A stretch of 64,000 nt of DNA from Tragulus kanchil (taxonomy: Eukaryota; Chordata; Mammalia; Artiodactyla; Tragulidae), in contig JAIOJX010000004.1 in NCBI GenBank assembly GCA_022376925.1, positions 178,961,501 through 179,025,500 of the forward strand, given 5' to 3'. This document shows, one piece after another, positions 18,027 through 29,789 of the stretch (position 1 is the first letter of the stretch; the number at the start of each line of letters is the position of its first letter). The notes under the pieces were generated by a model. It worked only from the letters and a program-made list of their open reading frames with translations, was not told the origin of the DNA and ran no database searches. The translations under genes and the position numbers were made by a program.

Positions 18027-18365
18027 ACTTCCCGGGTGGCTCTGTGGCTGAGAATCTGCCTGCCGACGCAGGAGACGCAGGTTCAGTCCCTGCTCTGGGA
18101 AGATCCCACATGCTGAGAAGCGACTAAGCCAGTGCACCACAAACATCGAGTCTGTGCTCTAGAGCCCGGGAACTGCCACTGCTGAGCCTAGGTGCCATGA
18201 CTACGGAAGCTCAAGCTCCCTGGAATCCGTGCTCCGCAACAAGAGAAGCCACTGCAGTGAGAAGCCTGTGCATCGCGAGAGGGTAGCCCCCTCGTGCCCA
18301 AACTAGAGAAAAGCCTCTGCAGCAACAAAGACCCACAACAGCCCCAAATAAATAAACTCACCTTT
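18027..18365 (+). mobile_element. CHR-type SINE, long form
   Basis: Head ggacttcccgggtggctctg, tRNA-like ggttcagtccc, then aagatcccacatgctgagaa, ctccgcaacaagagaagcca and an A-rich (AAAT) end. Confidence 0.87.
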
Positions 18366-18394
18366 AGAAAAAAGATAAAAAAATAAAAACTCAA

Positions 18395-18578
18395 AATATT
18401 TGCTGTATGATTCAGGGAACTCAAACTGGGGCTCTGTGAGAACCTAGAGGGGTGGGAATGGGCGGGAGGAGGGAGGGAGATGCAAGAGGGAGGGGCATAC
18501 GTACACCTCTGGTTAATTCACGTGGATGTATGACAGAAATCGAACCAATATTGTAGAGCAATCAACAAAAAATAAATG
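18395..18578 (+). mobile_element. L1 3' UTR fragment
   Basis: tgctgtatgattcagggaac, aacctagaggggtgggaa, gtggatgtatgacagaaa and caatattgtagagcaatc are characteristic of ruminant L1 3' ends, closing with aaaaaataaat. Confidence 0.85.
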
Positions 18579-18579
18579 A

Positions 18580-18702
18580 TGGGACTTCCTGGTGGTTAAG
18601 GCCTCATGCTGCCAATGTAGGGGTGCATTCGATCCATGGCCGGGGAACTAACATTCAATGCAGTCTAATGATTAAAAACACACACACACACACACACACA
18701 GA
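18580..18702 (+). mobile_element. CHR-type SINE fragment ending in (CA)n
   Basis: Head gggacttcctggtggttaag with tRNA-like cattcgatcc and a (CA) dinucleotide repeat at 18677-18702 in place of the A tail. Confidence 0.75.
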
Positions 18703-18884
18703 AAACCACAAATGGTAAGTTGAATCTGCGTTGTTGGCCTGGCCCTCGTCCTAGTTGCTATGAGAACTTAGTGTCTGGGCCTCAGTTTCCTCACCTGAAG
18801 CATCGGGCTTAGGGGAAGCCTCGGTTGGATTTATCAGGGCCCTTTCAGCTCCAAGGCTGAGACAGTGAAAACCAAAGGTCGGCG

Positions 18885-18925
18885 CAGAGCAAGGAAAGAG
18901 AGAGAAAGAGAGGGAAAGAAAGATT
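18885..18925. repeat. GA-rich low-complexity tract
   Basis: Purine run of gagagaaag-type words about 40 bp long. Confidence 0.7.
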
Positions 18926-19292
18926 CCACGGGCAGCAACAATCAGGGAAGGCTTCCTGATAGAGGGAGGCTTGAGCTGCACTGTGAAGGCTGAGCAACAC
19001 CCAGTCCAGGGCTAACCTGCATCGGAACGGATGGTTCTGGAAGTGTGAGGGAAAACAATTCAAAGGACTGGGTTGGTTCGAGAGGGATTTCAGGCACAGC
19101 AGGAAGCAAGTTGAGAGAGACTTGGGGGTGGCTTGTGGGGGGCCTTCGCTGAAACTTTCCATGGCACCTCCCTGCGGGGAGCCCACTTCTCCAGACAAAG
19201 TGGGTGGGTGGGGACATGGGGCCGTTGGCCTCCTGGCCTTGTGTGTCTGGAGCTTGCTCTGCATTGCCTCTCACTCTTTCTCCCTTCTTTTT

Positions 19293-19511
19293 AAAATTAT
19301 TTTATTTTTGGCTGCTTCGGGTCTTAGTTGTGGTACATGGGATCTTCGCTGAGGCTTGTGGGCTTCTCTCCAGTTGTGACATGTGAGGAGTTGCAGAGCG
19401 TGCAGTGAGTCACCCTGTGCCATGTGGGATCTTAGCTCCTGACCAGAATGGAACCCGCGTCCCCTGCATTGGAAGGCGGGTTCTTGACCCTTGGACCAGC
19501 AGGGAAGTCCC
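19293..19511 (-). mobile_element. CHR-type SINE
   Basis: Minus strand: T-rich start, tacatgggatcttcgctgag, gaccagaatggaacccgcg and ggaccagcagggaagtccc at the head. Confidence 0.85.
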
Positions 19512-20534
19512 TGCACTGGCTTAATTACTCCTCACATCTAGGGGTAGTAGGCACAACGAGGACCCCCACTTCACAGAGGAGTCTGGGCTTGACCCCCAGG
19601 CTCCCCTGGTCCCTTCTATCTGGAGGAGGGGAAGGAGCAAAAGCCTTTTGTAGAAGCAGGAGGTCGACCGCTCAGAGCTCTGCCTAGGCTGCCCCCCGCT
19701 TCTCCCTCTGCTGCTCGCTCTCTCTGCTCCTCCTGCACCACCCCACCGGCACCATCACCACCTTATCATTTTTGCTGCCTTTTTGATCTGTGTCCGTCTT
19801 CCCAGCCAGACGGCACCTCCTCGGGTCAGGGGCTGGGCCCGTTCGGCTGGCTCGTGGGCCTCTGCACACAATGCAGTGTGGAGCACACAGCAGGTGTTCA
19901 ACAGATAGTTGCTGAAAGACCAAGTGACCGAAGGCATGGATAAACACACGTAAGAATGAATGAAATGCTTTGTCTGAGGTCCTCCAGGTGATCTGGAAAG
20001 CGGGGCCCGGGTAGAATCTGGGCTCCCGCCCCTTGCCTTCCATCTGGTTTCCCTGCTTCTGTCTGGATGCCCTCAAGGAAAGCCCACCCAGCAGCCAGAG
20101 TGACCCTCTCAGAACTCAAGTCGGGTTGCATGCCTCCATATGGAGTTTCAGCTTCGCAAGATGGAAAGACTGACAGGGCTGGACGCTGGCTGCCACCATG
20201 TGAATGCATTTCACACCAACCACCTGTGTCCCGAAAGACAGCTAAGATGGTATATTTTGTTACATGCGTGTTAACACACACGCCGCGTACTTCCTCTGCT
20301 CTCAACCTGCATAGCTCCATCAAATGCCCAGTCACCACAGCACAAACCCAGGTCACCACTGTGGCTCAGGTCCCCTAAACCCGACCTCACCTCCCTCACT
20401 CTCCCCGCACTCTTGCTCATCGACAGCCACACTGACCTCTCTGTTCTTCTAACATGGCAGGCTCCTGCCCCAGGACCTTTGCACTGGCTCTTTCCTCTTC
20501 CCAAAATGCCCCGCGCCTAGAAGTCTTCAGTGTG
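19512..20534. other. Single-copy intergenic sequence
   Basis: About 1 kb of mixed composition with no supported gene. A few MIR-like words are visible but not enough to draw borders. Confidence 0.5.
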
Positions 20535-20680
20535 TTAGTTGCTCACTCGTGTCCAACTCTGCGACCCCACAGTCTGTCCATGGGATTCTCCAGGCAAGAA
20601 TGCTGGAGTGGGTAGCCACCCCCTTCTCCAGGGCATCTTCCAAACCCAGGGAGAGACGATTCTTTCTTATTGCAGAGATC
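20535..20680 (-). mobile_element. Bov-tA SINE, partial
   Basis: gttgctcactcgtgtccaac, tgcgaccccacagtctgtcc, gcaagaatgctggagtgg, then decays before duplication 6. Confidence 0.82.
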
Positions 20681-20692
20681 ACCCCATTTATT

Positions 20693-22853
20693 GCTGCTGG
20701 GACCTGCTTCCCCAGCACTCCTGATCCCAGCCCCCTCACCCCCACACACCTTTCCCTTTTGGGCAGACTGTCCCCTGCTATGAAACCAGAGGGAAAGGAG
20801 CCAGGCACAACCTTTAAAAAGATGACATGGCCCAAAGACACAACCTAAACTAATTAGAACCAAATAGGTCCAAGATGGAGGGTAAGTCAACTTCCACTAG
20901 ACCTTGAGCCTCGATACACGCTCATCGTAATGCGTCAGCAAGCCGAATACACAACCACAGGTGCCATGACGTTTCCATCCATAAAGGTCAAAAAGTAAGC
21001 GAAAGCCCAATTCCTGGAAATCCCCACCCCTTCCCCCAAAGATCTGGAATACTCCTCCCACTCATTAGCCTATGAAATGGCCCTTCCCGATAAAAGCTGA
21101 CAACCCCATGCTCCAGGGGCACTCAAAGAAATCCACTTGTTACCTATCACTTTGTCCCTCACTGAATTCTTTCTGTGATGAGACACCAAGAACCCAAGCT
21201 TCGTGAAGTCCCAAGTCCAGGAGTGACCTCAGCGAAACGATCGTGGGTGCCAGTCCCAGCGTGGGTTACACGGTTCCATGACTATCTGTAGAATGGGCTT
21301 CGTCCCGTTTACTGTGTGTTGGCCCCACTCCTGTTCTCCAGGGTTCCAGAGAAGTCGGGGTGGGAAGGGATGTGGTCTGAGCGCATGAGAGAGAGAGGAG
21401 AACTCAAGGCGCCAGCAACTTCCTCAAAGCAAATTTAGGAAAAGCTGAAGTGAAAGAAGCTGGGGCAGCTGAGGGCTTCCTGCAGCCGGTCCCAGGGGCT
21501 GGGGGCTCGTGTCCACGGCTGTGTGTGCAGCTGCTTCTCTGTGTGTGTCTCTCTGTGCAAAGGAACGTGGGCAGTGGATGCAGTCGGGGAGGAGATCCTG
21601 AAACAAGGGCTGTGCCCTCTTTGGGCTTAAGGGGTTGCGTTAGGGTCTCTGGCTCCCCATGGTGGCGGGCTCGGGGCTTCTGCCCTTCACCTGCCCTGGA
21701 CCGTGTGACCTATCGGGATAGCACATAGGCTCTGGAGCTGGATTCTCAGGGCCCCATCCCAGCTCTGCTGCTGGGACCTGCTTCCCAGCACTCCTGATCC
21801 CAGCCCCCTCACCCCCACACACCTTTCCCTTTTGGGCAGACTGTCCCCTGCTATGAAACCAGAGGGAAAGGAGCCAGGCAAAACCCTTTTAAAAAAGATG
21901 ACATGGCCCAAAGACACAACCTAAACTAATTAGAACCAAATAGGTCCAAGATGGAGGGTAAGTCAACTTCCACTAGACCTTGAGCCTCGATACACGCTCA
22001 TCGTAATGCGTCAGCAAGCGAATACACAACCACAGGTGCCATGACGTTTCCATCCATAAAGGTCAAAAAGTAAGCGAAAGCCCAATTCCTGGAAATCCCC
22101 ACCCCTTCCCCCAAAGATCTGGAATACTCCTCCCACTCATTAGCCTATGAAATGGCCCTTCCCGATAAAAGCTGACAACCCCATGCTCCAGGGGCACTCA
22201 AAGAAATCCACTTGTTACCTATCACTTTGTCCCTCACTGAATTCTTTCTGTGATGAGACACCAAGAACCCAAGCTTCGTGAAGTCCCAAGTCCAGGAGTG
22301 ACCTCAGCGAAACGATCGTGGGTGCCAGTCCCAGCGTGGGTTACACGGTTCCATGACTATCTGTAGAATGGGCTTCGTCCCGTTTACTGTGTGTTGGCCC
22401 CACTCCTGTTCTCCAGGGTTCCAGAGAAGTCGGGGTGGGAAGGGATGTGGTCTGGAGCGCATGAGAGAGAGAGAGGAGAACTCCAAGGCGCCAGCAACTT
22501 CCTCAAAGCAAATTTAGGAAAAGCTGAAGTGAAAGAAGCTGGGGCAGCTGAGGGCTTCCTGCAGCCGGTCCCAGGGGCTGGGGGCTCGTGTCCACGGCTG
22601 TGTGTGCAGCTGCTTCTCTGTGTGTGTCTCTCTGTGCAAAGGAACGTGGGCAGTGGATGCAGTCGGGGAGGAGATCCTGAAACAAGGGCTGTGCCCTCTT
22701 TGGGCTTAAGGGGTTGCGTTAGGGTCTCTGGCTCCCCATGGTGGCGGGCTCGGGGCTTCTGCCCTTCACCTGCCCTGGACCGTGTGACCTATCGGGATAG
22801 CACATAGGCTCTGGAGCTGGATTCTCAGGGCCCCCATCCCAGCTCTGCTGCTG
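20693..22853 (+). repeat. Tandem direct duplication 6 (period 1074-1079)
   Basis: Copy A 20693-21766, copy B 21767-22853. Both include the solo LTR. Run-length differences sit near the joint: copy A end has gggccccatc where copy B has gggcccccatc, and copy B start has cttcccag where copy A has cttccccag. Confidence 0.96.
20822..21250 (+). mobile_element. Ruminant ERV solo LTR (BTLTR1-like); second copy 21898-22329
   Basis: Recognised from accaaataggtccaagatgg, ttccactagaccttgagcc, taaaggtcaaaaagt, tagcctatgaaatggccc and the polyadenylation part caccaagaacccaagcttc. No gag, pol or env remains beside it: an old solo LTR left by recombination. Borders approximate. Confidence 0.78.
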
Positions 22854-22990
22854 ACTGTGTGACTTTGAGGAAGCAATTCAGCCACACTGGGCTTGGTCTC
22901 ATTATCTGCAAAATGGGTGTGATCAGAATGGAATCCATTCCTACGGTTGTCTCTGGAATCTGATGGGCGAAGGCCTGTGAGGGGCCGAGA
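22805..22990 (+). mobile_element. MIR
   Basis: ggctctggagctggattctc, ctgactgtgtgactttgagg and cattatctgcaaaatggg follow the MIR consensus. The 5' part also appears at 21726-21773 through duplication 6. Confidence 0.75.
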
Positions 22991-23533
22991 CCAGCGGAGT
23001 GGGGGTGGGGGGCTCCATAAAGACTCACAGTCAGTATTAGTCTAAGACCCGGCCAGGGTGAGACCCAGCCCAGCCTCGGGGAGAGGGTGTCCAGGCAGAG
23101 GCCTCAGCTGGCGGTGCAGTGGGCTGCAGAGGGGCCCAGAGGCGGCGCGGGCACCAGGCAGGTCATCTCAAAGATGAGGATGCTCCGGCTGGGGCAGGAT
23201 CGAGCAGGGAAGGAGGCTGAAGGGAAGAGAAACGGCCTGGCGGGGGCTGCCGGGAGCTCAGCGAGACCCAGGCCTGGTGGGATCAAAGGATGAGGCTGGC
23301 GTGCAGCTACGCAGCCCTAACCAGAGTCGGGCTAACGGAGACTTCGTCCCCGGGCAGTGGGGAGCCGTGGAAATGTTTAAGCAGGGGCGCGGAGGCTTTT
23401 GGTTCTAGGCTAACGAGGAGTCACCATCAGGGCACAGTCTGGGAAGATGAGACATTTTTGCACACAATACTTAGAAAACAAGGTTTGAGTAATCACAGTG
23501 TGCATCTTAGTGGAAGAGCGAAGTCTTAAGTAA

Positions 23534-23712
23534 AGCTGAAGCCCCAGTACTTTGGCCACCTGATGCAATGAGACGACTCATTGGAAAAGACCCTGATGCT
23601 GGGAAAAATGGAAGGCAGAGGGAGAAGGGGACGACAGAGGACGAGATGGTCGGATGGCATCACCGACTCAATGGACATGAATTTAAGCAAGGTCCGGGAG
23701 ATGGTCGGAAAG
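23534..23712 (+). mobile_element. BovB LINE 3' fragment; part repeated at 24738-24800
   Basis: gctgaagccccagtactttg, gaaaagaccctgatgctgg and ggtcggatggcatcaccgac encode the end of BovB reverse transcriptase in broken form. Confidence 0.88.
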
Positions 23713-25841
23713 TCTTAAGGGGCAGAGAAGCCCAGGGGAACATGATCTGGGAAGGCTTCCTGGAGGAAGATGTCCTTAGCGGAAGCAATAAGAGACTCCG
23801 TTGCAGTGCGCTGCGTGACTTTGGGTAAACGGCTGCCCTCTCCGGTCTCAGATTCCACGTGCCCAGCCAGGCCTGACCGAGGCCCCTCCCGGGTGGCTGC
23901 CTCAGCTCTGACATTCCGCGGTCAGGGAAGGGGATGCCTGGAATCTGCCAGGGGCAGATTCTTGGTTCAGACAGAGAGCCCACCTGCCTCGGTTTCCCCT
24001 CTGCATTGGGCTGAGGTGAGGCCAGGAGGATAATAGTGTTTGATTGTCAAAAGCTTGTACGCCTCGGGGGCCAAATGCCAGGGATTGTTTTCTGTTCCTA
24101 GGAGGGTGGGCCCTTCCTGCCAGGAGAAAATTCCAAGCTCCTGCAGCCAGGGAGGGGGTAGATCCTGCCACCCCTGTGACCACAAACCTGCCGCCCAAAC
24201 CTGTGGCATGAAGGGCTGTCTTTCTCTTCCCCTTCTGTCTCTTGGCAAAGGCAGCTGCCCAGGGCCTGGAGGAGAGGCCCTCTGCTCCTTTGGTTTGCTC
24301 AGAAGCGACCCCTCTCTTCCCCCTCTCCCTTCCTGCCTTTGCTGTTCCAGGAGCGGAGAGACCTGCCCAAGGCAGGGGCCCGTGGAGGGACCCCACCGAG
24401 GCCTGGCCCATTCTGCTCCTGGATGTCTGTTAGTCTGGGTGGTAGGAAGAATGCCGGATTCGTGACCTCTGGGATAGTCGGCTTGTCATTCGGGAATTCT
24501 CTGCTGAATCTGCCGGCCAGTGCAGAAGACTCTGGCTGGGTCTCTGGGTCAGGAAGACCCCCTGAGGAGGGGAAGGGCTACCCCCTCCAGTATTCTTGCC
24601 TGGAGAACCCTGTGGACAGAGGGGCGCAGTCCAGGGGCTGGGCGACTTAACAACGAGTAACAACAACACAGAGCCCTTGATCCCAGAATCCCAAACCATG
24701 AAATCCACGTTTCTGTGGTCCACGTGGATGCTGCATTTCGGATGGCATCACAGACTCAATGGACATGAATTTAAGCAAGGTCCGGGAGATGGTCGGAAAG
24801 TCTTAAGGGGCAGAGAAGCCCAGGGGAACATGATCTGGGAAGGCTTCCTGGAGGAAGATGTCCTTAGCGGAAGCAATAAGAGACTCCGTTGCAGTGCGCT
24901 GCGTGACTTTGGGTAAACGGCTGCCCTCTCCGGTCTCAGATTCCACGTGCCCAGCCAGGCCTGACCGAGGCCCCTCCCGGGTGGCTGCCTCAGCTCTGAC
25001 ATTCCGCGGTCAGGGAAGGGGATGCCTGGAATCTGCCAGGGGCAGATTCTTGGTTCAGACAGAGAGCCCACCTGCCTCGGTTTCCCCTCTGCATTGGGCT
25101 GAGGTGAGGCCAGGAGGATAATAGTGTTTGATTGTCAAAAGCTTGTACGCCTCGGGGGCCAAATGCCAGGGATTGTTTTCTGTTCCTAGGAGGGTGGGCC
25201 CTTCCTGCCAGGAGAAAATTCCAAGCTCCTGCAGCCAGGGAGGGGGTAGATCCTGCCACCCCTGTGACCACAAACCTGCCGCCCAAACCTGTGGCATGAA
25301 GGGCTGTCTTTCTCTTCCCCTTCTGTCTCTTGGCAAAGGCAGCTGCCCAGGGCCTGGAGGAGAGGCCCTCTGCTCCTTTGGTTTGCTCAGAAGCGACCCC
25401 TCTCTTCCCCCTCTCCCTTCCTGCCTTTGCTGTTCCAGGAGCGGAGAGACCTGCCCAAGGCAGGGGCCCGTGGAGGGACCCCACCGAGGCCTGGCCCATT
25501 CTGCTCCTGGATGTCTGTTAGTCTGGGTGGTAGGAAGAATGCCGGATTCGTGACCTCTGGGATAGTCGGCTTGTCATTCGGGAATTCTCTGCTGAATCTG
25601 CCGGCCAGTGCAGAAGACTCTGGCTGGGTCTCTGGGTCAGGAAGATCCCCTGAGGAGGGGAAGGGCTACCCCCTCCAGTATTCTTGCCTGGAGAACCCTG
25701 TGGACAGAGGGGCGCGCAGTCCAGGGGCTGGGCGACTTAACAACGAAGTAACAACAACACAGAGCCCTTGATCCCAGAATCCCAAACCATGAAATCCACG
25801 TTTCTGTGGTCCTGATCTTCGGTTGCAAGATGCTGCATTTC
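23650..25841 (+). repeat. Tandem direct duplication 7 (period 1088)
   Basis: Copy A 23650-24737, copy B 24738-25841. Copy A begins inside a BovB fragment. The joint is degraded: gtggtccacgtggatgctgc in copy A stands for a longer gtggtcctgatcttcggttg...gatgctgc in copy B. Confidence 0.95.
24495..24665 (+). mobile_element. Bov-tA SINE; further copies 25583-25757 and 26679-26850
   Basis: gtcaggaagaccccctgagg, ctccagtattcttgcctgga and gaaccctgtggacagagg. Three copies exist only because duplications 7 and 8 overlap here. Confidence 0.85.
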
Positions 25842-27730
25842 TGAAATTATTTGTTTTCAAGAGTCTTGGGGGGCCTGGAATGAACATCTTCCAATATCTG
25901 ATGGTCCTGGAATTTTCTGGTTGTCAGAATGTTCTGGTTCCAAGACGCTGTGGTCCTGGAAGTCTGGATCCAGTTGTCTGTAGTTCCGACGCCACACCTT
26001 GTGTTGAGGATGCTCCGGGAGCTGGGGGTGGGGCAGCGGGAGCACTGGGGAGGGGGTGGCGGCGGGGTGGCGTGGTGGCAGCCCAGGTGTGCTGGTGTGG
26101 GTGTTGGCGGCGGCTCCAGTGCCGACAGCTGGGCAGGGGCCTCTGTCTGAGCTCATGGCACCTGGCCCTGACCCAGGACTGGGAGGGGGACCCAGAAGAG
26201 GCCAGGCTGAGAGCCTTCGACACCCTCTGCCACCTCCTTCCCTCCCTGGGACCCTGCTCCTGTTGCCCGCTAAACTCACAGTGGCCAAGTGCTGGTCCTT
26301 TGAGGGCGACCCCCGTCCCCTTCATGAACCAGAGGGGAACCCTGGGCTCAGCCTGCTCCCACTAAGGACAGGGCCAGTCCAAGACCCTTCCCCAACTTCC
26401 TGCTGCCTGTTCAGGGCTCTGTCCATGTGGTCTTATGTTACCCAGCCCCCGGGACACCCCCTTCTTCCCCAGACGTTTGGTGCCTGGTCATAGACTCTCG
26501 CTCCTATCCCCTGCCCCACAACATCCAGGTCAGGAGCTTAAAGTTTGATGCCAGGGGACCTCAATCTTCCCATCTGGGTACTGGAGGTGGTGAGCTGTCA
26601 GCCCATGGGGCCCTGACCCCATCTGCTCTGACTGTTTTTAAATTCGTGACCTCTGGGATAGTCGGCTTGTCATTCGGGAATTCTCTGCTGAATCTGCCGG
26701 CCAGTGCAGAAGACTCTGGCTGGGTCTCTGGGTCAGGAAGATCCCCTGAGGAGGGGAAGGGCTACCCCTCCAGTATTCTTGCCTGGAGAACCCTGTGGAC
26801 AGAGGGCGCGCAGTCCAGGGGCTGGGCGACTTAACAACAAGTAACAACAACACAGAGCCCTTGATCCCAGAATCCCAAACCATGAAATCCACGTTTCTGT
26901 GGTCCTGATCTTCGGTTGCAAGATGCTGCATTTCTGAAATTATTTGTTTTCAAGAGTCTTGGGGGGCCTGGAATGAACATCTTCCAATATCTGATGGTCC
27001 TGGAATTTTCTGGTTGTCAGAATGTTCTGGTTCCAAGACGCTGTGGTCCTGGAAGTCTGGATCCAGTTGTCTGTAGTTCCGACGCCACACCTTGTGTTGA
27101 GGATGCTCCGGGAGCTGGGGGTGGGGCAGCGGGAGCACTGGGGAGGGGGTGGCGGCGGGGTGGCGTGGTGGCAGCCCAGGTGTGCTGGTGTGGGTGTTGG
27201 CGGCGGCTCCAGTGCCGACAGCTGGGCAGGGGCCTCTGTCTGAGCTCATGGCACCTGGCCCTGACCCAGGACTGGGAGGGGGACCCAGAAGAGGCCAGGC
27301 TGAGAGCCTTCGACACCCTCTGCCACCTCCTTCCCTCCCTGGGACCCTGCTCCTGTTGCCCGCTAAACTCACAGTGGCCAAGTGCTGGTCCTTTGAGGGC
27401 GACCCCCGTCCCCTTCATGAACCAGAGGGGAACCCTGGGCTCAGCCTGCTCCCACTAAGGACAGGGCCAGTCCAAGACCCTTCCCCAACTTCCTGCTGCC
27501 TGTTCAGGGCTCTGTCCATGTGGTCTTATGTTACCCAGCCCCCGGGACACCCCCTTCTTCCCCAGACGTTTGGTGCCTGGTCATAGACTCTCGCTCCTAT
27601 CCCCTGCCCCACAACATCCAGGTCAGGAGCTTAAAGTTTGATGCCAGGGGACCTCAATCTTCCCATCTGGGTACTGGAGGTGGTGAGCTGTCAGCCCATG
27701 GGGCCCTGACCCCATCTGCTCTGACTGTCT
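25546..27730 (+). repeat. Tandem direct duplication 8 (period 1093)
   Basis: Copy A 25546-26641, copy B 26642-27730; chained to duplication 7. Copy A ends gactgtttttaaattcg where copy B continues gactgtcttcgtcttcg. Confidence 0.95.
25842..26641. other. Single-copy GC-rich intergenic sequence (second copy 26935-27730)
   Basis: No recognised repeat. Open frames of 130-180 codons occur on both strands in both copies; none shows a domain, and overlap in all frames indicates GC-rich chance ORFs. Confidence 0.55.
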
Positions 27731-28172
27731 TCGTCTTCGACCCCCTGGCCCTTCCCCAGGCTCCCCTGTGCCCTCCTGGCTTCTGTGGGGGGCCTCCCCA
27801 CCCCGCCCCACGGTCCCACTTGGCTCCCTCCCAGCAGGCCCGTGGGAGCTGGAATTTGGAGCAGTCCCTGGTGTGTGCACGCTGCCTCCCGCCTGCCGGG
27901 GCACCTCCCCTGACTCGGGGCCAGGAATTCCTCCCCCTGGTTCCCAACGAGTCCCCCGGGGAAGGAGGAGTTGTGGGAAGGGGCAGGGACCAGGCTGGAG
28001 TGGAGGCTGGGAGGGAGCCATGGTCTGGGACATCCAAGGCAGGACAGGCCAACGAGGGGAAGAAGAGAAAGGGGGTGTGGGTTCTGACCACGTCCCACAA
28101 CCCTTGTCTCCAATGCCCCCGTGTGCAGACGGGGACAGTTTCAGGATCCTGCTGTGCCCTTCTTTGATGCTC

Positions 28173-28352
28173 AGCAGATGGAGGGCAGGAGGAGAAAGGG
28201 ATGACAGAGGGTGAGGTGGTGGGATGGCCTCACTGACGCCATGGACGTGAGTTTGAGCAAGCTCCAGGAGATGGTGAGGACAGGGAAGCCTGGCGTGCTG
28301 CCGTCCAGGGGTCGCAAAGGGTCAGACACGACTTAGCGAATGAACAGCAGCA
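28173..28352 (+). mobile_element. BovB LINE 3' fragment; second copy 29261-29440
   Basis: gggatgacagagggtgaggt, gggatggcctcactgacgcc and gggtcagacacgacttagcg are the BovB end. Confidence 0.87.
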
Positions 28353-28689
28353 ACCTGCCCTTCTATGGATTCAGTCACTGATTCAAGTATTTACTGAGCA
28401 CCTGCTACGGGCTGGGCGTTGCAGCAGGCGCTGGGCTACACCTGCGAGAGAAAACGGCCCGCGGGGGCCTGTGTTCTGGGAACGGGCAGGCGATGAACAT
28501 GGACATGATCTGAGCTGCACTACCTCAACAGCCCTCCCCAGACTAAGTTCCTGGGGGTCTGGACAGCCCGGCTCTGAGCCTCTGTCCCTGCTCCTGGACT
28601 CAGCCTTCTTGTCCTCCCGCCTCCCTACCGCCCTAACCCAACAGGGTGCTGGGGACCGTGGCCCTCGGCTGGGCATGCTGCCCCAGGGA

Positions 28690-28771
28690 ACCGCTGCCCC
28701 TCACCGCCTGTGTCACCTCGGGAGAGGTGCTGTCCTCTCCAGGCCTCCATTTGCCCATCTGCAAAATGAGG
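28690..28771 (+). mobile_element. MIR-like fragment; further copies 29778-29859 and 30924-30980
   Basis: gtgtcacctcgggagaggtg and ccatttgcccatctgcaaaa fit the MIR middle region. Short and diverged. Confidence 0.5.
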
Positions 28772-29789
28772 GGCTTTCAGGCCTCGACAATGGTCAGCAA
28801 GGCCCCTTTCCCGGGTGGGGAGCTGGAATCTTGCGGACCCCTGGCCCTTCCCCAGGCTCCCTGTGCCCTCCTGGCTTCTGTGGGGGCCTCCCACCCGCCC
28901 CACGGTCCCACTTGGCTCCCTCCCAGCAGGCCCGTGGGAGCTGGAATTTGGAGCAGTCCCTGGTGTGTGCACGCTGCCTCCCGCCTGCCGGGGCACCTCC
29001 TGACTCGGGGCCAGGAATTCCTCCCTGGTTCCCAACGAGTCCCCCGGGGAAGGAGGAGTTGTGGGAAGGGGCAGGGACCAGGCTGGAGTGGAGGCTGGGA
29101 GGGAGCCATGGTCTGGGACATCCAAGGCAGGACAGGCCAACGAGGGGAAGAAGAGAAAGGGGGTGTGGGTTCTGACCACGTCCCACAACCCTTGTCTCCA
29201 ATGCCCCCGTGTGCAGACGGGGACAGTTTCAGGATCCTGCTGTGCCCTTCTTTGATGCTCAGCAGATGGAGGGCAGGAGGAGAAAGGGATGACAGAGGGT
29301 GAGGTGGTGGGATGGCCTCACTGACGCCATGGACGTGAGTTTGAGCAAGCTCCAGGAGATGGTGAGGACAGGGAAGCCTGGCGTGCTGCCGTCCAGGGGT
29401 CGCAAAGGGTCAGACACGACTTAGCGAATGAACAGCAGCAACCTGCCCTTCTATGGATTCAGTCACTGATTCAAGTATTTACTGAGCACCTGCTACGGGC
29501 TGGGCGTTGCAGCAGGCGCTGGGCTACACCTGCGAGAGAAAACGGCCCGCGGGGGCCTGTGTTCTGGGAACGGGCAGGCGATGAACATGGACATGATCTG
29601 AGCTGCACTACCTCAACAGCCCTCCCCAGACTAAGTTCCTGGGGGTCTGGACAGCCCGGCTCTGAGCCTCTGTCCCTGCTCCTGGACTCAGCCTTCTTGT
29701 CCTCCCGCCTCCCTACCGCCCTAACCCAACAGGGTGCTGGGGACCGTGGCCCTCGGCTGGGCATGCTGCCCCAGGGAACCGCTGCCCCT

